NCBI GenBank assembly: GCA_023014335.1
Contig: JAECYW010000006.1
Span: forward strand, 3,472,001 to 3,536,000
Source of the DNA: Galerina marginata
Lineage: Eukaryota; Basidiomycota; Agaricomycetes; Agaricales; Galerinaceae
Length of the DNA stretch: 64,000 nucleotides
Reading direction: 5' to 3'
Each line of letters opens with the position of its first letter. Positions within the stretch are counted from its first letter, which is position 1. Below the pieces are notes generated by a model, which saw only the letters and a program-made list of their open reading frames with translations, ran no database searches and was not told the origin of the DNA. The position numbers and the translations under genes were made by a program. Below are positions 46,540-57,408 of the stretch, piece by piece.

Positions 46540-47524
46540 CTAGAATGGCTTCCACCCTTGGCATAAATAATAACCCTCCCTAGAGGTGGATCGGCTAGAA
46601 TCAGGCTTGACATAATGGACGTTGTTGAAATTGGGTTTCAACATGTCGTCTCTGAATTCCTCTAGCAGAGGGTGGGCGAAGAACTTCATGCTAAGATAAA
46701 CACATTCAACATACAGTCCCATCGACATCGAGAGCGACTCACAGAAGCACCCCGCCCCTCCGTCTGCCGATACTGTCGGCCGAGCGGAGATGCGACCTGG
46801 CAAAGTCGAACACGGCCTCACAGATTTCGAGGCTGGATTGGATATCGTGCACTCCGTTCCCCGACGCATTTGAGGCCATGTCAGAGAGGATAATGTCGGC
46901 TTTTCCCTCTGGGTTGTCGGCACTGCGCAGCAGATCCTTGAGGAGGGCGGTGGTGGAATCGTGCATGAAATCAGCTTGGATGGTCTTGACCCCAGGAATA
47001 GGGTCGACTTTCAGTAGGTCAACGGCGAGGATGGTGCCCCGCCCTTTGGTTTTCGCTGTTCCGTCCATGTCATCGATGTTTAGAGGGTCGAAGTGGTCGA
47101 GTTCTTCCACCACTTTCTTGCGGCTCGGTTTCTTTCGTCTCGACTTTTTATCTGGGTAGCCAAGACCCAAAGAAGAGTTGACAGAATCATCATACTCCTC
47201 GTTGGTTAATATATTTTCCATAGGCGACGGAGAACTACTGGGTCGCGGTGGCGGACTATTCCAGCCAAATGTGCCAGCGACAACCTGGCTCCATCCTCCG
47301 GGTGCCGCACCAAGGTCTACGACAGCATTAACGTCCGGGTAGTCCAGGAACCCATTGGCCTGGTCGTTAATCTCCAGCAGCTTGAACGCCGAGCGCGCCC
47401 TGTAGGCCGCTGGGTCGGTCAGCCGCATCTTCACATACGGATCACGGTTCTGTCGGGCTGCCCATGACGAAGATTTCGACTTGGATTTCTGGGAGAGCCT
47501 AATGGCTGTTTGGCGGAAGACCAT
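46540..47524 (-). CDS. MRM2: mitochondrial rRNA 2'-O-methyltransferase, RrmJ/FtsJ family
   Basis: SAM-dependent 2'-O-methyltransferase of the large mitochondrial rRNA (MRM2/RrmJ group). It has a basic, Ser/Arg-rich start fitting a mitochondrial presequence, then YRARSAFKLLEIND (first catalytic Lys). VDLGAAPGGWSQV is the SAM motif and DIILSDMASNASG the catalytic Asp region. After an intron comes VLL|MKFFAHPLLEEF with the catalytic Lys and EGYYLCQGWKPF at the end. An unusual Ser/Pro/Lys-rich insertion of about 70 residues separates the SAM motif from GRGTILAVDLLKVD; bacterial RrmJ has none. The cytosolic Spb1 and Trm7 paralogues lack such a presequence. The start codon faces a divergent neighbour 180 bp away. 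Confidence 0.85.
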
Positions 47525-47704
47525 GAGAAGTAACCTAGCTGAGGATTCTGGGCATCTGTGGAGAGAAAAAGAGCCTTGGAATTATTTTCTGCTCAAGAAG
47601 GTTGACGGGAACAGGGATTCGGAGGCTGCTGCCAAGCAGGTGCAAATCTTAAACATCCGTTTCTGGATCAATTCGCTTGTTCCGGCTTGACTCTTGCTCC
47701 CATC
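47525..47704. promoter_or_regulatory. bidirectional promoter
   Basis: Only 180 bp separate the two divergent ATGs, of the methyltransferase (47524) and of the TFIIIC subunit (47705). Both promoters must lie in this short segment. Confidence 0.6.
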
Positions 47705-48530
47705 ATGGATCGTCCTCCGTCTCTTTGTCCAGGCTATCGTCAAGTGGATGCTTTTGGGCCCGACGAAGAGTATGAAGACGAAGAAGAAGTCTGCTATGTT
47801 ACTCTAGATATGGGAAGTGTCGAGCCTACGCTTGTGCCCAGTTCGACAACTTACAGGTTGATTGTAAGCTCATATTCGCGTCCATTTCGTGTTAAACCCT
47901 CATACTTTTTAGGGACTGGATACTCCTACTCCATTTTTACAATTGCAAGGCACTGTACTTAAAGGTCGTCACGATTTGTTGCTAGGAACTGAGCTGATCT
48001 TCACGGACGACAAAGGTACGCGACTAACCATGAACACCCTAATATATATACCTAAAATTTCGGATTTAGAAAGCCACGATTGGAATAAACGATCTGTCAT
48101 CCATGTAGCCAACACGGAGCAGCGAATTGCCTTCCAAGAAGTCACATTGATTCCCAAAGCATCGTCCTCGAAAGGAAAAGAAAAAGCGACAGATGGCAAT
48201 CCGGTAGAGGGCGGAGAAATTCAAGTCAACTTTGAACCTCCTCCAGCTGAGAACCGCTCCACATATATCGACCGTATGACAGGTCTCGCTGGCCCAATTC
48301 CTCGCACCTCAAGAAAGGGCAAAACTTCTTCTAACCCAAAGACTCCGAAACCGAGGACAACGAAGAAGGGAAAGGGGAAGGAGAAGGCTAAAACCACCAA
48401 GGGCTCCGCCAAAGGAAAAGAAAAAGAAGTTCTGGAACCTCAACCAGAGGAACCTGCACTAATGGTCGGAGATCCACCCCAGCCGCCTCCGGACGATGAT
48501 ATGGACGACATGTACATGGATATCGAATAA
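47705..48530 (+). CDS. TFIIIC small subunit with triple-barrel domain (Tfc7/GTF3C6-like)
   Basis: Probable small subunit of RNA polymerase III factor TFIIIC. The N-terminal triple-barrel signature reads CYVTLDMGSVEPTL and SSTTYRLI|GLDTPTPFLQLQG, then TVLKGRHDLLLGTELIF. Three exons: the intron donor after RLI is at about 47863, and the second intron joins TDDK|ESHDWNKRSV (about 48016-48070). The second half is a Lys/Pro-rich, probably nuclear and disordered tail (KGKEKAKTTKGSAKGKEKE) with a very acidic end DDDMDDMYMDIE. The 3' two thirds are duplicated as a decayed copy at 60635-61082, so this is the functional copy. Confidence 0.7.
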
Positions 48531-49620
48531 CCCTCTCATAACTCAACGACGTGTTATATGTTGACTCGCTTCGTCAGCAGTCTCCTTTATTGCAGTTGTG
48601 TACATCCTATTCACAGTTACATCACCCGAATCCCAAGAAAAGCTCATACAACATGCATGTTCATTCGCCCTCACTCAACGGCTCTTGCTCCTGCGGCTTA
48701 TCCGCGTCAACAACTCTCGCCGCCAGAGCCTCCTCACTACAGCTATATCGCAGAATCTGCAGCGCCTCTCTCAACACGTCTATCTCCGGCCGTACACTCG
48801 GATCCCGGTTCCAGCAAAAGACGATGAAGTTCCAGAACTCATCAGAAAGGAGTGGCTCCGCTGGACGAGGTGGATTACGGCCCTTCATGATCTCCATCAT
48901 AACGTGGATGTCGGACGCAATCTCCTCATAGGGTATCCTCCCTGAAATAACCTACAACATCGAGTCAGCAACGGGATTTACACATCTTCACTTTCGGATG
49001 GCCACACCTGCAGAGCCACACTCCCGAAGGAATAGATATCACAATATTTCGTCACCTCTGGGACTGCTTTGAGGTCTGTGCCGAAATGGTAGAGCTCAGG
49101 TGCTGCCCATCTCGGCGCGCCTCCCACTGTCGAGCTCATCAAAGAATTGCTCCGGACTTCCGCCATGACGTTGGATAGCCCAAAGTCACTCAGATGCGCC
49201 TTGCCGTCGTCGATCAAGATGTTGCCCTGATAATCATCAGTCCAAGGGGCCGACAAAGGCAAGAAGGATGCCTTACAGTCGTAAGGTCGCCATGGACGAA
49301 AGATTGGGCATGGACTACGGAGAAGAGGAAGATAGTTTTGTGGTAAACTTGGGGACTTACGATACACCCAACCCTCCACGATGCCTTCAGCTCAATGTAT
49401 GGTTTAGAAACGTACAAATTTGTACAGAAGTTCACAATTTCTAAACGCTATCGCAAATTGAGTCCGACCTTCCTATCGTTTAGATTAAGTTCGGGTTCCC
49501 TTCATTTACCATTGGCAAACCATAGTAATATATAAACAGAAGTTCATGGTGGTACCCAGCAAGAGGTTAATATTAGTGCGTTGTGGCACGGCGCATATCT
49601 CTCCATAATCTCCAATAACG
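47925..49620. repeat. segmental duplication, copy 1
   Basis: Homologous and collinear with 60635-62160: the 3' part of the TFIIIC gene, the intergenic stretch and the minus-strand kinase. Identity is uneven, very high over the kinase C-terminal exons and lower elsewhere. Confidence 0.88.
48661..49620 (-). pseudogene. truncated TKL-type protein kinase (decayed copy)
   Basis: The C-lobe is intact by eye: HGDLTTGNILIDDGKAHL, SDFGLSNVM, RWAAPELYHFG, YCDIYSFGSVALQV, and CWNRDPSVRPEIDVLREALQ to the stop at 48661. It is almost identical to the kinase at 61214. The region equivalent to the N-lobe (49390-49620) still aligns (LLGTTMNFCLY) but carries several in-frame stops and frameshifts. Beyond 49620 the glycine loop, catalytic lysine and N-terminal extension are absent. 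It is best seen as a pseudogene, although a kinase-lobe fragment could still be expressed. Confidence 0.75.
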
Positions 49621-49969
49621 GCGATGGCTCGCACTGGAGGCCCGGAGGTCTAATCGTCCAAGACGAGAAGGGAGCTTTCAGGAACAATGCTCGCAGCACT
49701 CGCAACCAGATTAGCCTCGCTTACTTTGAAGTACGTTGTTGGTCAAAACTCTCCGACGCGGAACATAACATGCCTTCCTCTCCTTATTATGCTCCTCATA
49801 TTTTCCGAGCGAGTTAAAAAATACTGGCGCACTTGGTTCGGGTCGTTTCTGTGATTTACGAACTGGAATACATTTGTTCGAACTTGGCTGGCTAATCTTG
49901 AGCGAGCAAGCGTTACTTGTTGTAAATGTAACGAGCAACAAAATAATAGAACAATTCCAATTACAAGAA

Positions 49970-51839
49970 CTACTTTGGGTCGACCGCGAGGCTGTGTTGA
50001 TTCTTTGGGTTGATCGCGAGGATGTGCTGATACTTTTTTTCGATAGTCTGAATCTATCAAATGTTGTCAAATGAATCTACAAGAACTAGATGGACCAGCA
50101 TTACCTCTTTGTAATATACAACATAGTCATCTCGGAGGTCCCTCCATTTATCGAGGACCCCCTTTTGGTTGATGGCAGGGAAATCCACTGTGCCCCTCTC
50201 CTTCTGGATTTTGTGTTTGGTCTCCATCTCGACCCACCACTTCACGTAGGCTGAAAGGGTCTCCTTGAACCCCTCGAGCGCAACTGTTGTCGCGTTCAGG
50301 ATCGCACTTTGGTCTACTATACTGTCGAGAGGGTAAGAATAATACTCACCCGTGGATTGTTCATTCAGTTCAGTCGTCTTCATGGGCTGAACGGAATTTG
50401 AGCCATGTGTGAAGAATTGGGGAAATCGAAGCTTGCCTTGGAAAGGTCGTTGCCGTCATCCAGAAAATAAACCACCGCTGGCTTAGCTAGCTTAGTATGT
50501 CCCGCATTGGCGAGTTCGCAGGTCTTTTTCAGATGACCTTTCAATGCCCGCTCAGGTTCCAACTCCTTTTCATTAGTTTTTCGGAAGATGAACTCTAAAT
50601 TCCCGATGGCTTCCGCGGCAATAGTATAGCCGTAATCGGACGCCTGGATGCTCCTTCCAATTGCCCGGGCATATCCCTTCGCTATTTGACCATTGTTGAT
50701 ACCAGACGCATGCCTGGTGAAAAAGGTTGAATAGGTGTCAGGGTACAATGTAGATGCCGGCGTATACATACCCCTTGTTCCCATCGGTGAAGAAAGGTTC
50801 CAGCGCTTCTAAAGCCTTGCCGGTGTCGCTGGCGAGTTTCTTCAAGTCAATGCTATTGGAAGGTGGAGAGAGGTCCCCATCGGGAGGTGAGAGTGTTGCA
50901 GCACGAGAGAGAGCCCCAGCAATGAATGTTGGCGGTGTCCACATGCCACCTAAGTAAAATTTCCGACCCTCTTCGATAGGGCGAAAGAAATCAGGGTTTG
51001 AATCCTCTATTTCGCAAATCTGATACAGGCAGGTAGGGTAAGCCTAGCAAAGCGCAGAGCACCAATAACTCACCATCTGGTTGTAACGTACAAAATTTCG
51101 TCGAAGTTCATTCCATCGTTCAACAGTGGCTCTGTCGCGTAGCACGTCAACTTGAAATTCGAGAGGCTGATTATCCATGGTTTTATGGGGGGTTTGCATG
51201 GTCACCCAATCCCACCAAGTAATAAGGGCACCAATGTGGGCGATGAACTTTTCGAGATTAAGGTCGAGGTCTTCATTTTCTAATTAGTTTGCGCATCGTG
51301 GGTCGTATTCGGCGGGAAGCAGGACAACGCACCATTAAATTGCGACTTGCGGCTTTCTTGCAACTTCAAATTTATCAATTAGTCGAAGGAGAACATGGTC
51401 GACAATTTACTGTCATACATACCTTCATGCTTTCCCGTCGGACACTTCTGAACACGTCCATTGACTTGGTGGCGTCCTCACGAGACTTGTCGGCCAGCTT
51501 CAACATGCCATAGGCGTAAGACCCTACTTCGGAAATTTCAAGCCCGCTTTCAAGTGCTTTTGCAAGACCAAGAACGTCGTTCGCGGCGGTATGCCCACTT
51601 CGGGCGGCAGAAATTGTCAACTTGATTGCTTCTACAAAGTCACGGTTGACTGCCCGATCCGTCAGGGCGCCATTGCGTCTATTTCGAGGCATAAATAAGT
51701 TTAGGATATATATAAAACGAATAAATTGCCAAGGGGTTACTGACAACGACTTGAAAAGCGAAAAACTTTCACGCGTAGTGTTAGCCAGCGCCTGAAGATC
51801 AAGAGTTGTGGGTCCAGAGAGTACAACCGTGTTTGCCAT
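49970..51839 (-). CDS. tandem two-module helical protein (modules U2-U1)
   Basis: Unrecognised family, apparently all-helical. Module U2 starts MANTVVLSGPTTLDLQALAN and passes ALTDRAVNRDFVEA and LITWWDWVTMQTPHK, then VERWNELRRNFVRYNQM. The next exon (acceptor near 51021) reads ICEIEDSNPDFFRP. It runs without a stop into module U1, which has SIDLKKLASDTGKALEAL, YARAIGRS, GYTIAAEAIG, LSAYVKWWVEMETKHK and VLDKWRDLRDDYVVYYKE. U1 ends IQTIEKKYQHILAINPK and then a 30-bp tandem repeat before the stop at 49970. U1 contains a GC-AG intron at 50386-50436; U2 uses a GT donor at the equivalent place. If a separate promoter exists near 50950, these are two genes; Met at 50944 would then start U1. Confidence 0.6.
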
Positions 51840-53512
51840 TTCGCGGGGCGATAGTTGAAGTTCCTGTGGAAGATTCGCTTATTGTACTAGTAGTCCGTCC
51901 TTTGGCGGTTAGGTCATGATACCAAGCCCGCGAGCCGCAGATTCAGAGACCGTGTTCACCATGAGGACGAAATTAAATTTCATCGATGTGCGCAACTTCA
52001 ACGTGGCTTGCATTTTCGACCACCCACGTAGCAATAATTTGACATGCCAATCGATAGTCATCAAAATCTAACATCTTTTGGTCAAGTTTGAGGAAAGGAG
52101 GGTTTAGTCGTCGTGAAGGAATAGGTCAGGACCGTCAAGTACTCCAAAAACGGTTAAATTCCTGAAATGGAATGGTAACCAAATATAACCAAACATTAAT
52201 CTTCCATTCTATTAGGTAGGTGAGTAAGAGTATGCACCGGTTCTCTCCCTTACTTTGTGATGTCAGATGTCGCGACCAGATGCAGGTAAGCCTACCTGTC
52301 CGCCTCCCAGCACCCTACTCACTCCTTTTTCAGGAAACGGCATTCGCTCGACGAAGAACGACGCCGTCGTGGATCAACCATCCACCGACATGCCCACGCT
52401 TGCCTGTTTTTTCACCCACTCCGTCTTTGAAACCTTCACAAACTCTTCATAGGAAAATGAGCGAGTGTTCTGCAAGCGAGGGGAAATAAAGTGGCTCCCG
52501 AAAGTCATTGACGGGCTTCTGGCCAACTACGATATTTCCTCTCGTTTATAGAAAGTGTATTAACTATTTTTCATTGTAGCGGCTTTCGAATCCTGCGCAT
52601 GTAGTTGCTGCGTCCGCAGTGCCATCGTGATCGACGTCAATCGCATGCACCGCTGAACATTCCTGGGAAACACGGCCCTACCCCCGAGTCTTGAGGGGTT
52701 GCACAAAATGTGTCAATCGACCCAGGTTCTGCACTAGCGAGGTTTCAGATGTGCCACCCGTCTTGGCTTCACGGTACAATTGCTGTAGGATAAAGGTTAG
52801 TTCCCCACCTTGCGAGTTGAGTATTTTTATTAATTTTTATTTGTTGATGCATTGTAGAAACAAGGACTCGTTTATGCCATGCTATAGCACTGGCCTCCGC
52901 CTGAAACTCCAGTTTTTCTGTCGCTCATGATCCAGATGAAACCGATCAAAAATTTAGGACGTAAGATGAAAATTCGCATGCCCAACACACGGAGGCCTCA
53001 AGTCAAGGCAGAACCAAGGATGCAAAAAGAAGGCGAAGCTCGGCATAGAACTTCAAACGAGAAAGGCCTTTTACACGTGTCATCGATTGGGGAAGATACC
53101 TGAACGATCAGATTTACAGCACCTGGCGCCGAGCGCTAAACAACAAGCAAAGGCGCCTCTCAGAAATCATTTGATGAGACGTACTAAGCGGCTGGGCAGG
53201 TTACCGTCGTGGCCTTCATACCCGCTCCTGGTGACGTGAGTGAATGAATTGGACGAATATGAATAGTCTTCCACACGTATGGTACGAATTCGCCATCTTG
53301 GCTGTTCCCTTTCGTATTCGATCTTCCAGTTGTGTTCATAATCAACTTACTTTCTCCGCTTCTTTTGCGGTGGTCTCCGGAACCTTATTGAAACCATAGA
53401 CACCTCGCGTTGACCTCGCGTCGTCGAATTTCCGGGGCCGTTCATGAATAGAACTTGAAAAAACCCGGCTGGACCTCACCACATTTCCCTCATCACTGAA
53501 TAATTCTAAACT
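51840..53512. other. spacer with inverted promoter duplication
   Basis: No gene recognised at 51840-52928. From 52929 the sequence matches the reverse complement of 59244-59762. This is the upstream region of the next gene and of its inverted paralogue. Confidence 0.5.
52929..53512 (+). repeat. duplicated upstream region, copy 1
   Basis: Aligns with the reverse complement of 59244-59762 through ccagatgaa.ccgatca, cctcaagtcaaggcag, cttacacgtg.catcgat, ggcgccgag, tcaacttactttct, accttattgaaaccatagac and gacctcgcgtcgtc. Both copies end at the ATG of a helical-module gene, so the two genes probably share regulation. Confidence 0.85.
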
Positions 53513-54562
53513 ATGTCAGCTGCAGATCGCTCTCTTGCTGTGGTCCCCTTGCCTTGCGGTGTCGGCTTTTCTCAATCTCCCAGCATTGACTACGATGGGG
53601 CTACCAGCGACCACAGCGAGGATGATACCCAATCGGAGACAGGAACTCTCTCTCGTGCTGCAGTCCCCTCATCTTTCGGCGGAGTTCTCTCTCCACCTTC
53701 CAATGGCATTGACTTGAAGAAACTTGCCAGCGACACGAGCAGAGCTTTAGAAGTATTGGAGCCATTCTGCACCAAAGGGGGCAAGTGGTATACGCCGACA
53801 TCTATCTTGTGTCTTGACATCGATTTAACCTTTTTACCAGGTACCTGATCATTGGAAAGAGGAGTCAAATTGCGTCGAAAATGAAGAAGTATTCCCGGGC
53901 GATCGATAACAGCATCTTGGCTTCCGGTCATGGCTATACTATTGCTACGGAAGCCATTGGCGCCTTGGGTTACATCTTCAGAAAGATCGATGCAAACGAA
54001 TTGGGCGCTGAAGATCAGGCATTGAAAGACTATTTGGAAAGGACTTGTGAACTTGCTGATAAAGGACACAAGTTAGCTAAGAAGGCGATGGATGATTTTC
54101 GGGATGTCCGCCAAAATCTATCGCAGGCGAGTTTCGCGTTCCACAATTCTTCACACGCTCAACTTTCTTCCAGTTTATGAAGATGGGTGACCACACTAAG
54201 GAATCTATGGGTGAGTCTTATTCCTAATCTCCATGCGTACAGTGTACCAAAGTGATTAGATGGGACAGCAGTTGCGCTCGAGAAGTTCAAGGACACCCTT
54301 TCAAACTACGTGAATTGGTGGCTCGAGATGGAAACGAGACATAGCACACTAAAGGATAGAAACACTGTGGATTTCAATGTCATACGCCAACAGGACGTTC
54401 TTGATGAATGGAAGAAACTGCAAGATGACTATATAGTTTATCGCAAAGAGGTAAAATTCTTTCACTAGGTCCCTAGCGATGCATAGAATCGTTGACGGCC
54501 TTTGATAGATTACGGCTGTCCAAGATAACTATGGCCATATCCTGAAACTCAACGTGAAGTAG
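53513..54562 (+). CDS. single helical-module protein (U3)
   Basis: Member of the unrecognised helical family with about 300 residues. A Ser/Asp-rich leader of about 55 residues precedes GIDLKKLASDTSRALEVLEP. Next come W|YLIIGKRSQIA (intron about 53790-53840), YSRAIDNSILASGHGYTIAT and the long helix with LERTCELADKGHKLAKKAM. A GC-AG intron (54127-54173) joins NLSQ to FMKMGDHTKESM. The last segments are LEKFKDTLSNYVNWWLEMET, VLDEWKKLQDDYIVY and ITAVQDNYGHILKLNVK. No signal peptide or membrane helix is obvious, although the stretch GYTIATEAIGALGYIF is hydrophobic. The upstream region is an inverted duplicate of that of U6. Confidence 0.7.
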
Positions 54563-56155
54563 TTCTCGTAGTTCGAGTGGTTCTGTTGCTAATAATATTC
54601 CCGTTGTGCAACAAAGTCACCGTTTCACAGAAAAATCTGACACAAGTCAGTAAGTGATCTACGATATCATTGTTGTGACCTGCCATAAATTGTCAATTTG
54701 TATATACATTGAATCGTGGTTCACGATTTTTGATGTACAGTTGACTCCCTCATAATCCATACCCTAGGTGGACGCCCCAGGTTAGGGTACATCACGAGGG
54801 AGCAGTTTTGGTGTAAACTTAGGGTTCAAGGGCCGGCTCCGAACCTAGCTGTGCCCCTCAGCTGATTAGCGGGCGACGAGAAGTCGGAGTAAGTGTGACG
54901 TATTGCTTGGGACCTTCGAAGTGATAGCTCTAAAGCTGACCTCTCCTCTGCTGGGATGTACTCGCTCATAGAGATTACTGTACCACTGTACCCGTAACGT
55001 TACAGTATTCATAGTTTTCTGTGGTTGCTCTCGTACTCAACGGTCATAGGTACTCAGTTAGTATAAATATTAGGTAGCCCTTCACTTGCCATGTCTCATT
55101 CACCTAGTCCGAAACCCCGTTATTTATTTGTGCAAGACGCGGAAAGGAGGACGGTAAAAGACTAGCTTTTTTCGCAGGTCATGAAGAAATGAAGAAGGGT
55201 AATCACGAGACCTAGGATATACAAAGAATATACTACACAAGATACACCTTGAACGCATGAGATGGAATGTAAAATATTACAATGGACGACTTCCCGCAGG
55301 ATTTAGAAACGTAGGTTATCTTCCAGACCTCCCAGACGCGTAGTAGGCTGAACCTTGAACGTGTGCCCAATCGGGGCACGCCATCACGTTTCGGCCCTTT
55401 CAGAAAGCATTTGATGTCGGCAGGCAACCGGCATCAGCGAAAGATTTATTATCTAGATGAGAGGGGTTGGAGAGGGGAGGGCCTCTTCCAGATTCTACCT
55501 CTGGAAAGGCTTCGGAGCTTCAACTCTCTATTTCCTCTGACTCCATCTGTCGACTCTTGCTGTTCATCAAACGGAGAAAGATGGGGATTTAACTCAGCAT
55601 AAACACTGATTCATCCAGGATTCATACTCGTAACTGACCTTTGTACTCGAATATTCGGCTCTTCCAAATTCTTGTCGTACGTGCGAGTTCTGGAACGCGT
55701 TTTTAAGGCGTACTAACCGGACTCATTCCTGGCTCGTTTCTCGGGCATGAACCAATGGTCGCAGATTGACATGAGGCTGCAAAGTCGACCGTTTGAAGGC
55801 ACTGTGGAGGACCTGACAGTAGCTTGCTCGACCGGCCGGATTTTCTCCAATCCGACACACTTAATTCCCAACTTCAATTGGTTACGCCGAGCCATATGTT
55901 CATATTAAATTTCTTGTCTAGCCAGTGCCTCCACTCGAACGAGACAAAAAATTAAACTCGTGGGTTCCTCGTTTCCCCCTTCACGCTACCTAATGTTCCC
56001 TGAAACATGCATATCTGGCCTGTATACTCTAAATAACTTTCTTCGGAGACTATAACTTACTGGAAGGTTCGTCCTCCAGAGGTACCATCGTCAGCACTTG
56101 TCGTCGTTCTGGAAACTGACACGCCCAGGCTCTCTCCTGACGAACCACTCTCACC
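54563..56155. other. spacer, no gene recognised
   Basis: AT-balanced sequence without a coding chain. Short frames at 55233-55602 on both strands are unsupported. The right end is the promoter of the next helical-module gene and does not resemble the duplicated promoter of U3/U6. Confidence 0.45.
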
Positions 56156-57082
56156 ATGTCCTCAGAAATTCTTGGCCTAATCCCTTCCAATGGCATCGAC
56201 CTAATGAAACTAGCAAACGATACGCGCGAGGCCTTGCAGGCATTGGAGCCGTTCTACAACGCAGGAAACAAATGGTATATCTCTACATCGTCTTGCATTT
56301 GACTCCGTTTCAATTCTGGACATTAGGTATATATTTTTTGGCGCAAGGAAGAAGATCGCAGGCGAAGTGGCACGATACGTCAAAGCAATCGATCACAGTG
56401 TACTAGCGTCGCGGCATGGTTATACCATCGCTTCCGAGGCAGTTGGCGTGGTGGCCCACCTAATCCAACTCAAAGCGGACGAGCTGATCGGGGAGGAGCT
56501 GAAGAACTTGACTGATTACCTGGAAAGGACTTCCAGATTGATTGAACAGGGCCAGGATCTTGCAGAGAAGGCACTCGATGGTTTTCGCAATGTCCGTCAG
56601 ACTCTGAACAATGCAAGCTGCTTGATATATTAATCATCTCAACCATAACTCACGTTATCATAATTTGTAGGTTATTCAGCAATACGGACAATCGTCAAAC
56701 ACTGGAAGTGAGAATGATTTTTAAGCTCTCACAAAATGATCTTACCCAGCTGGAATACAGACAGAACGATGCAAACCCGTATCGACTCACTCGAGAAGTT
56801 CTCGGAGAGCTTGTCAATATACGTGAATTGGTGGAATGAAATGAAGATGAGACATGAGGCTCAGAGAATCCGGGACGAACAACTTGCTCGACACTTTAGT
56901 GTTATGCGTCAACGAGCGGTTCTTGACCAATGGGAAAAGCTCAAGAAGGACTATATTGCATACACCATTGAGGTAACGTATAACGCGGGACGGGTAACCT
57001 GAATTCCTTTACTGAACTGTGGGTTTGATAGATTGTGCAACTTCAGGACATGTATGGCAAGATGCTGAAGATCGAAGATTAG
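56156..57082 (+). CDS. single helical-module protein (U4)
   Basis: Shorter-leader member of the same family, about 260 residues. It starts MSSEILGLIPSNGIDLMKLA and goes on to NDTREALQALEPFYNAGNKW|YIFFGARKKIA. Then come YVKAIDHSVLASRHGYTIAS, the helix LERTSRLIEQGQDLAEKAL, a GC-AG intron at 56613-56670, LEKFSESLSIYVNWWNEMK, VLDQWEKLKKDYIAY and the last exon IVQLQDMYGKMLKIED. It is the most diverged of the four closely related modules and has its own stop. Confidence 0.68.
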
Positions 57083-57408
57083 TTTACTTAGACTTGCCAT
57101 TATTCACCGCCCGACAACTCCTGTACGTTTCCAGCTAAATAGCACGACTTCAATTTGAATGAGCACCATCGCGGCAATCGTAGTACTACGTTGGTTGAGC
57201 AACTACAAAGCACCTTGCATTCATTATATATTGTTCATGTGACAAATGAATCGACGAGTAAGGTATCGTCCATGGCGAGCCACCGTAATGAAGTCAGGGA
57301 CTATGGAGTGTAGTTCGTACAGCTGTAGATTGAACGGCTAGTCTAGACAGCATTATTTGTTACAAAACCAAATTACAGCGAGCAACAGATCGACTCGAGA
57401 TACGACAA
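57083..57408. other. convergent 3' spacer
   Basis: Lies between the stop of U4 (+) and the end of the U6-U5 gene (-). No feature seen. Confidence 0.5.

Noticed and set aside
49743..50060. Minus-strand frame with a hydrophobic segment (VVLVIGIVLLFCC)
   Set aside because: Out of phase with the spliced terminal exon of module U1 and lies after its stop; no independent start context.
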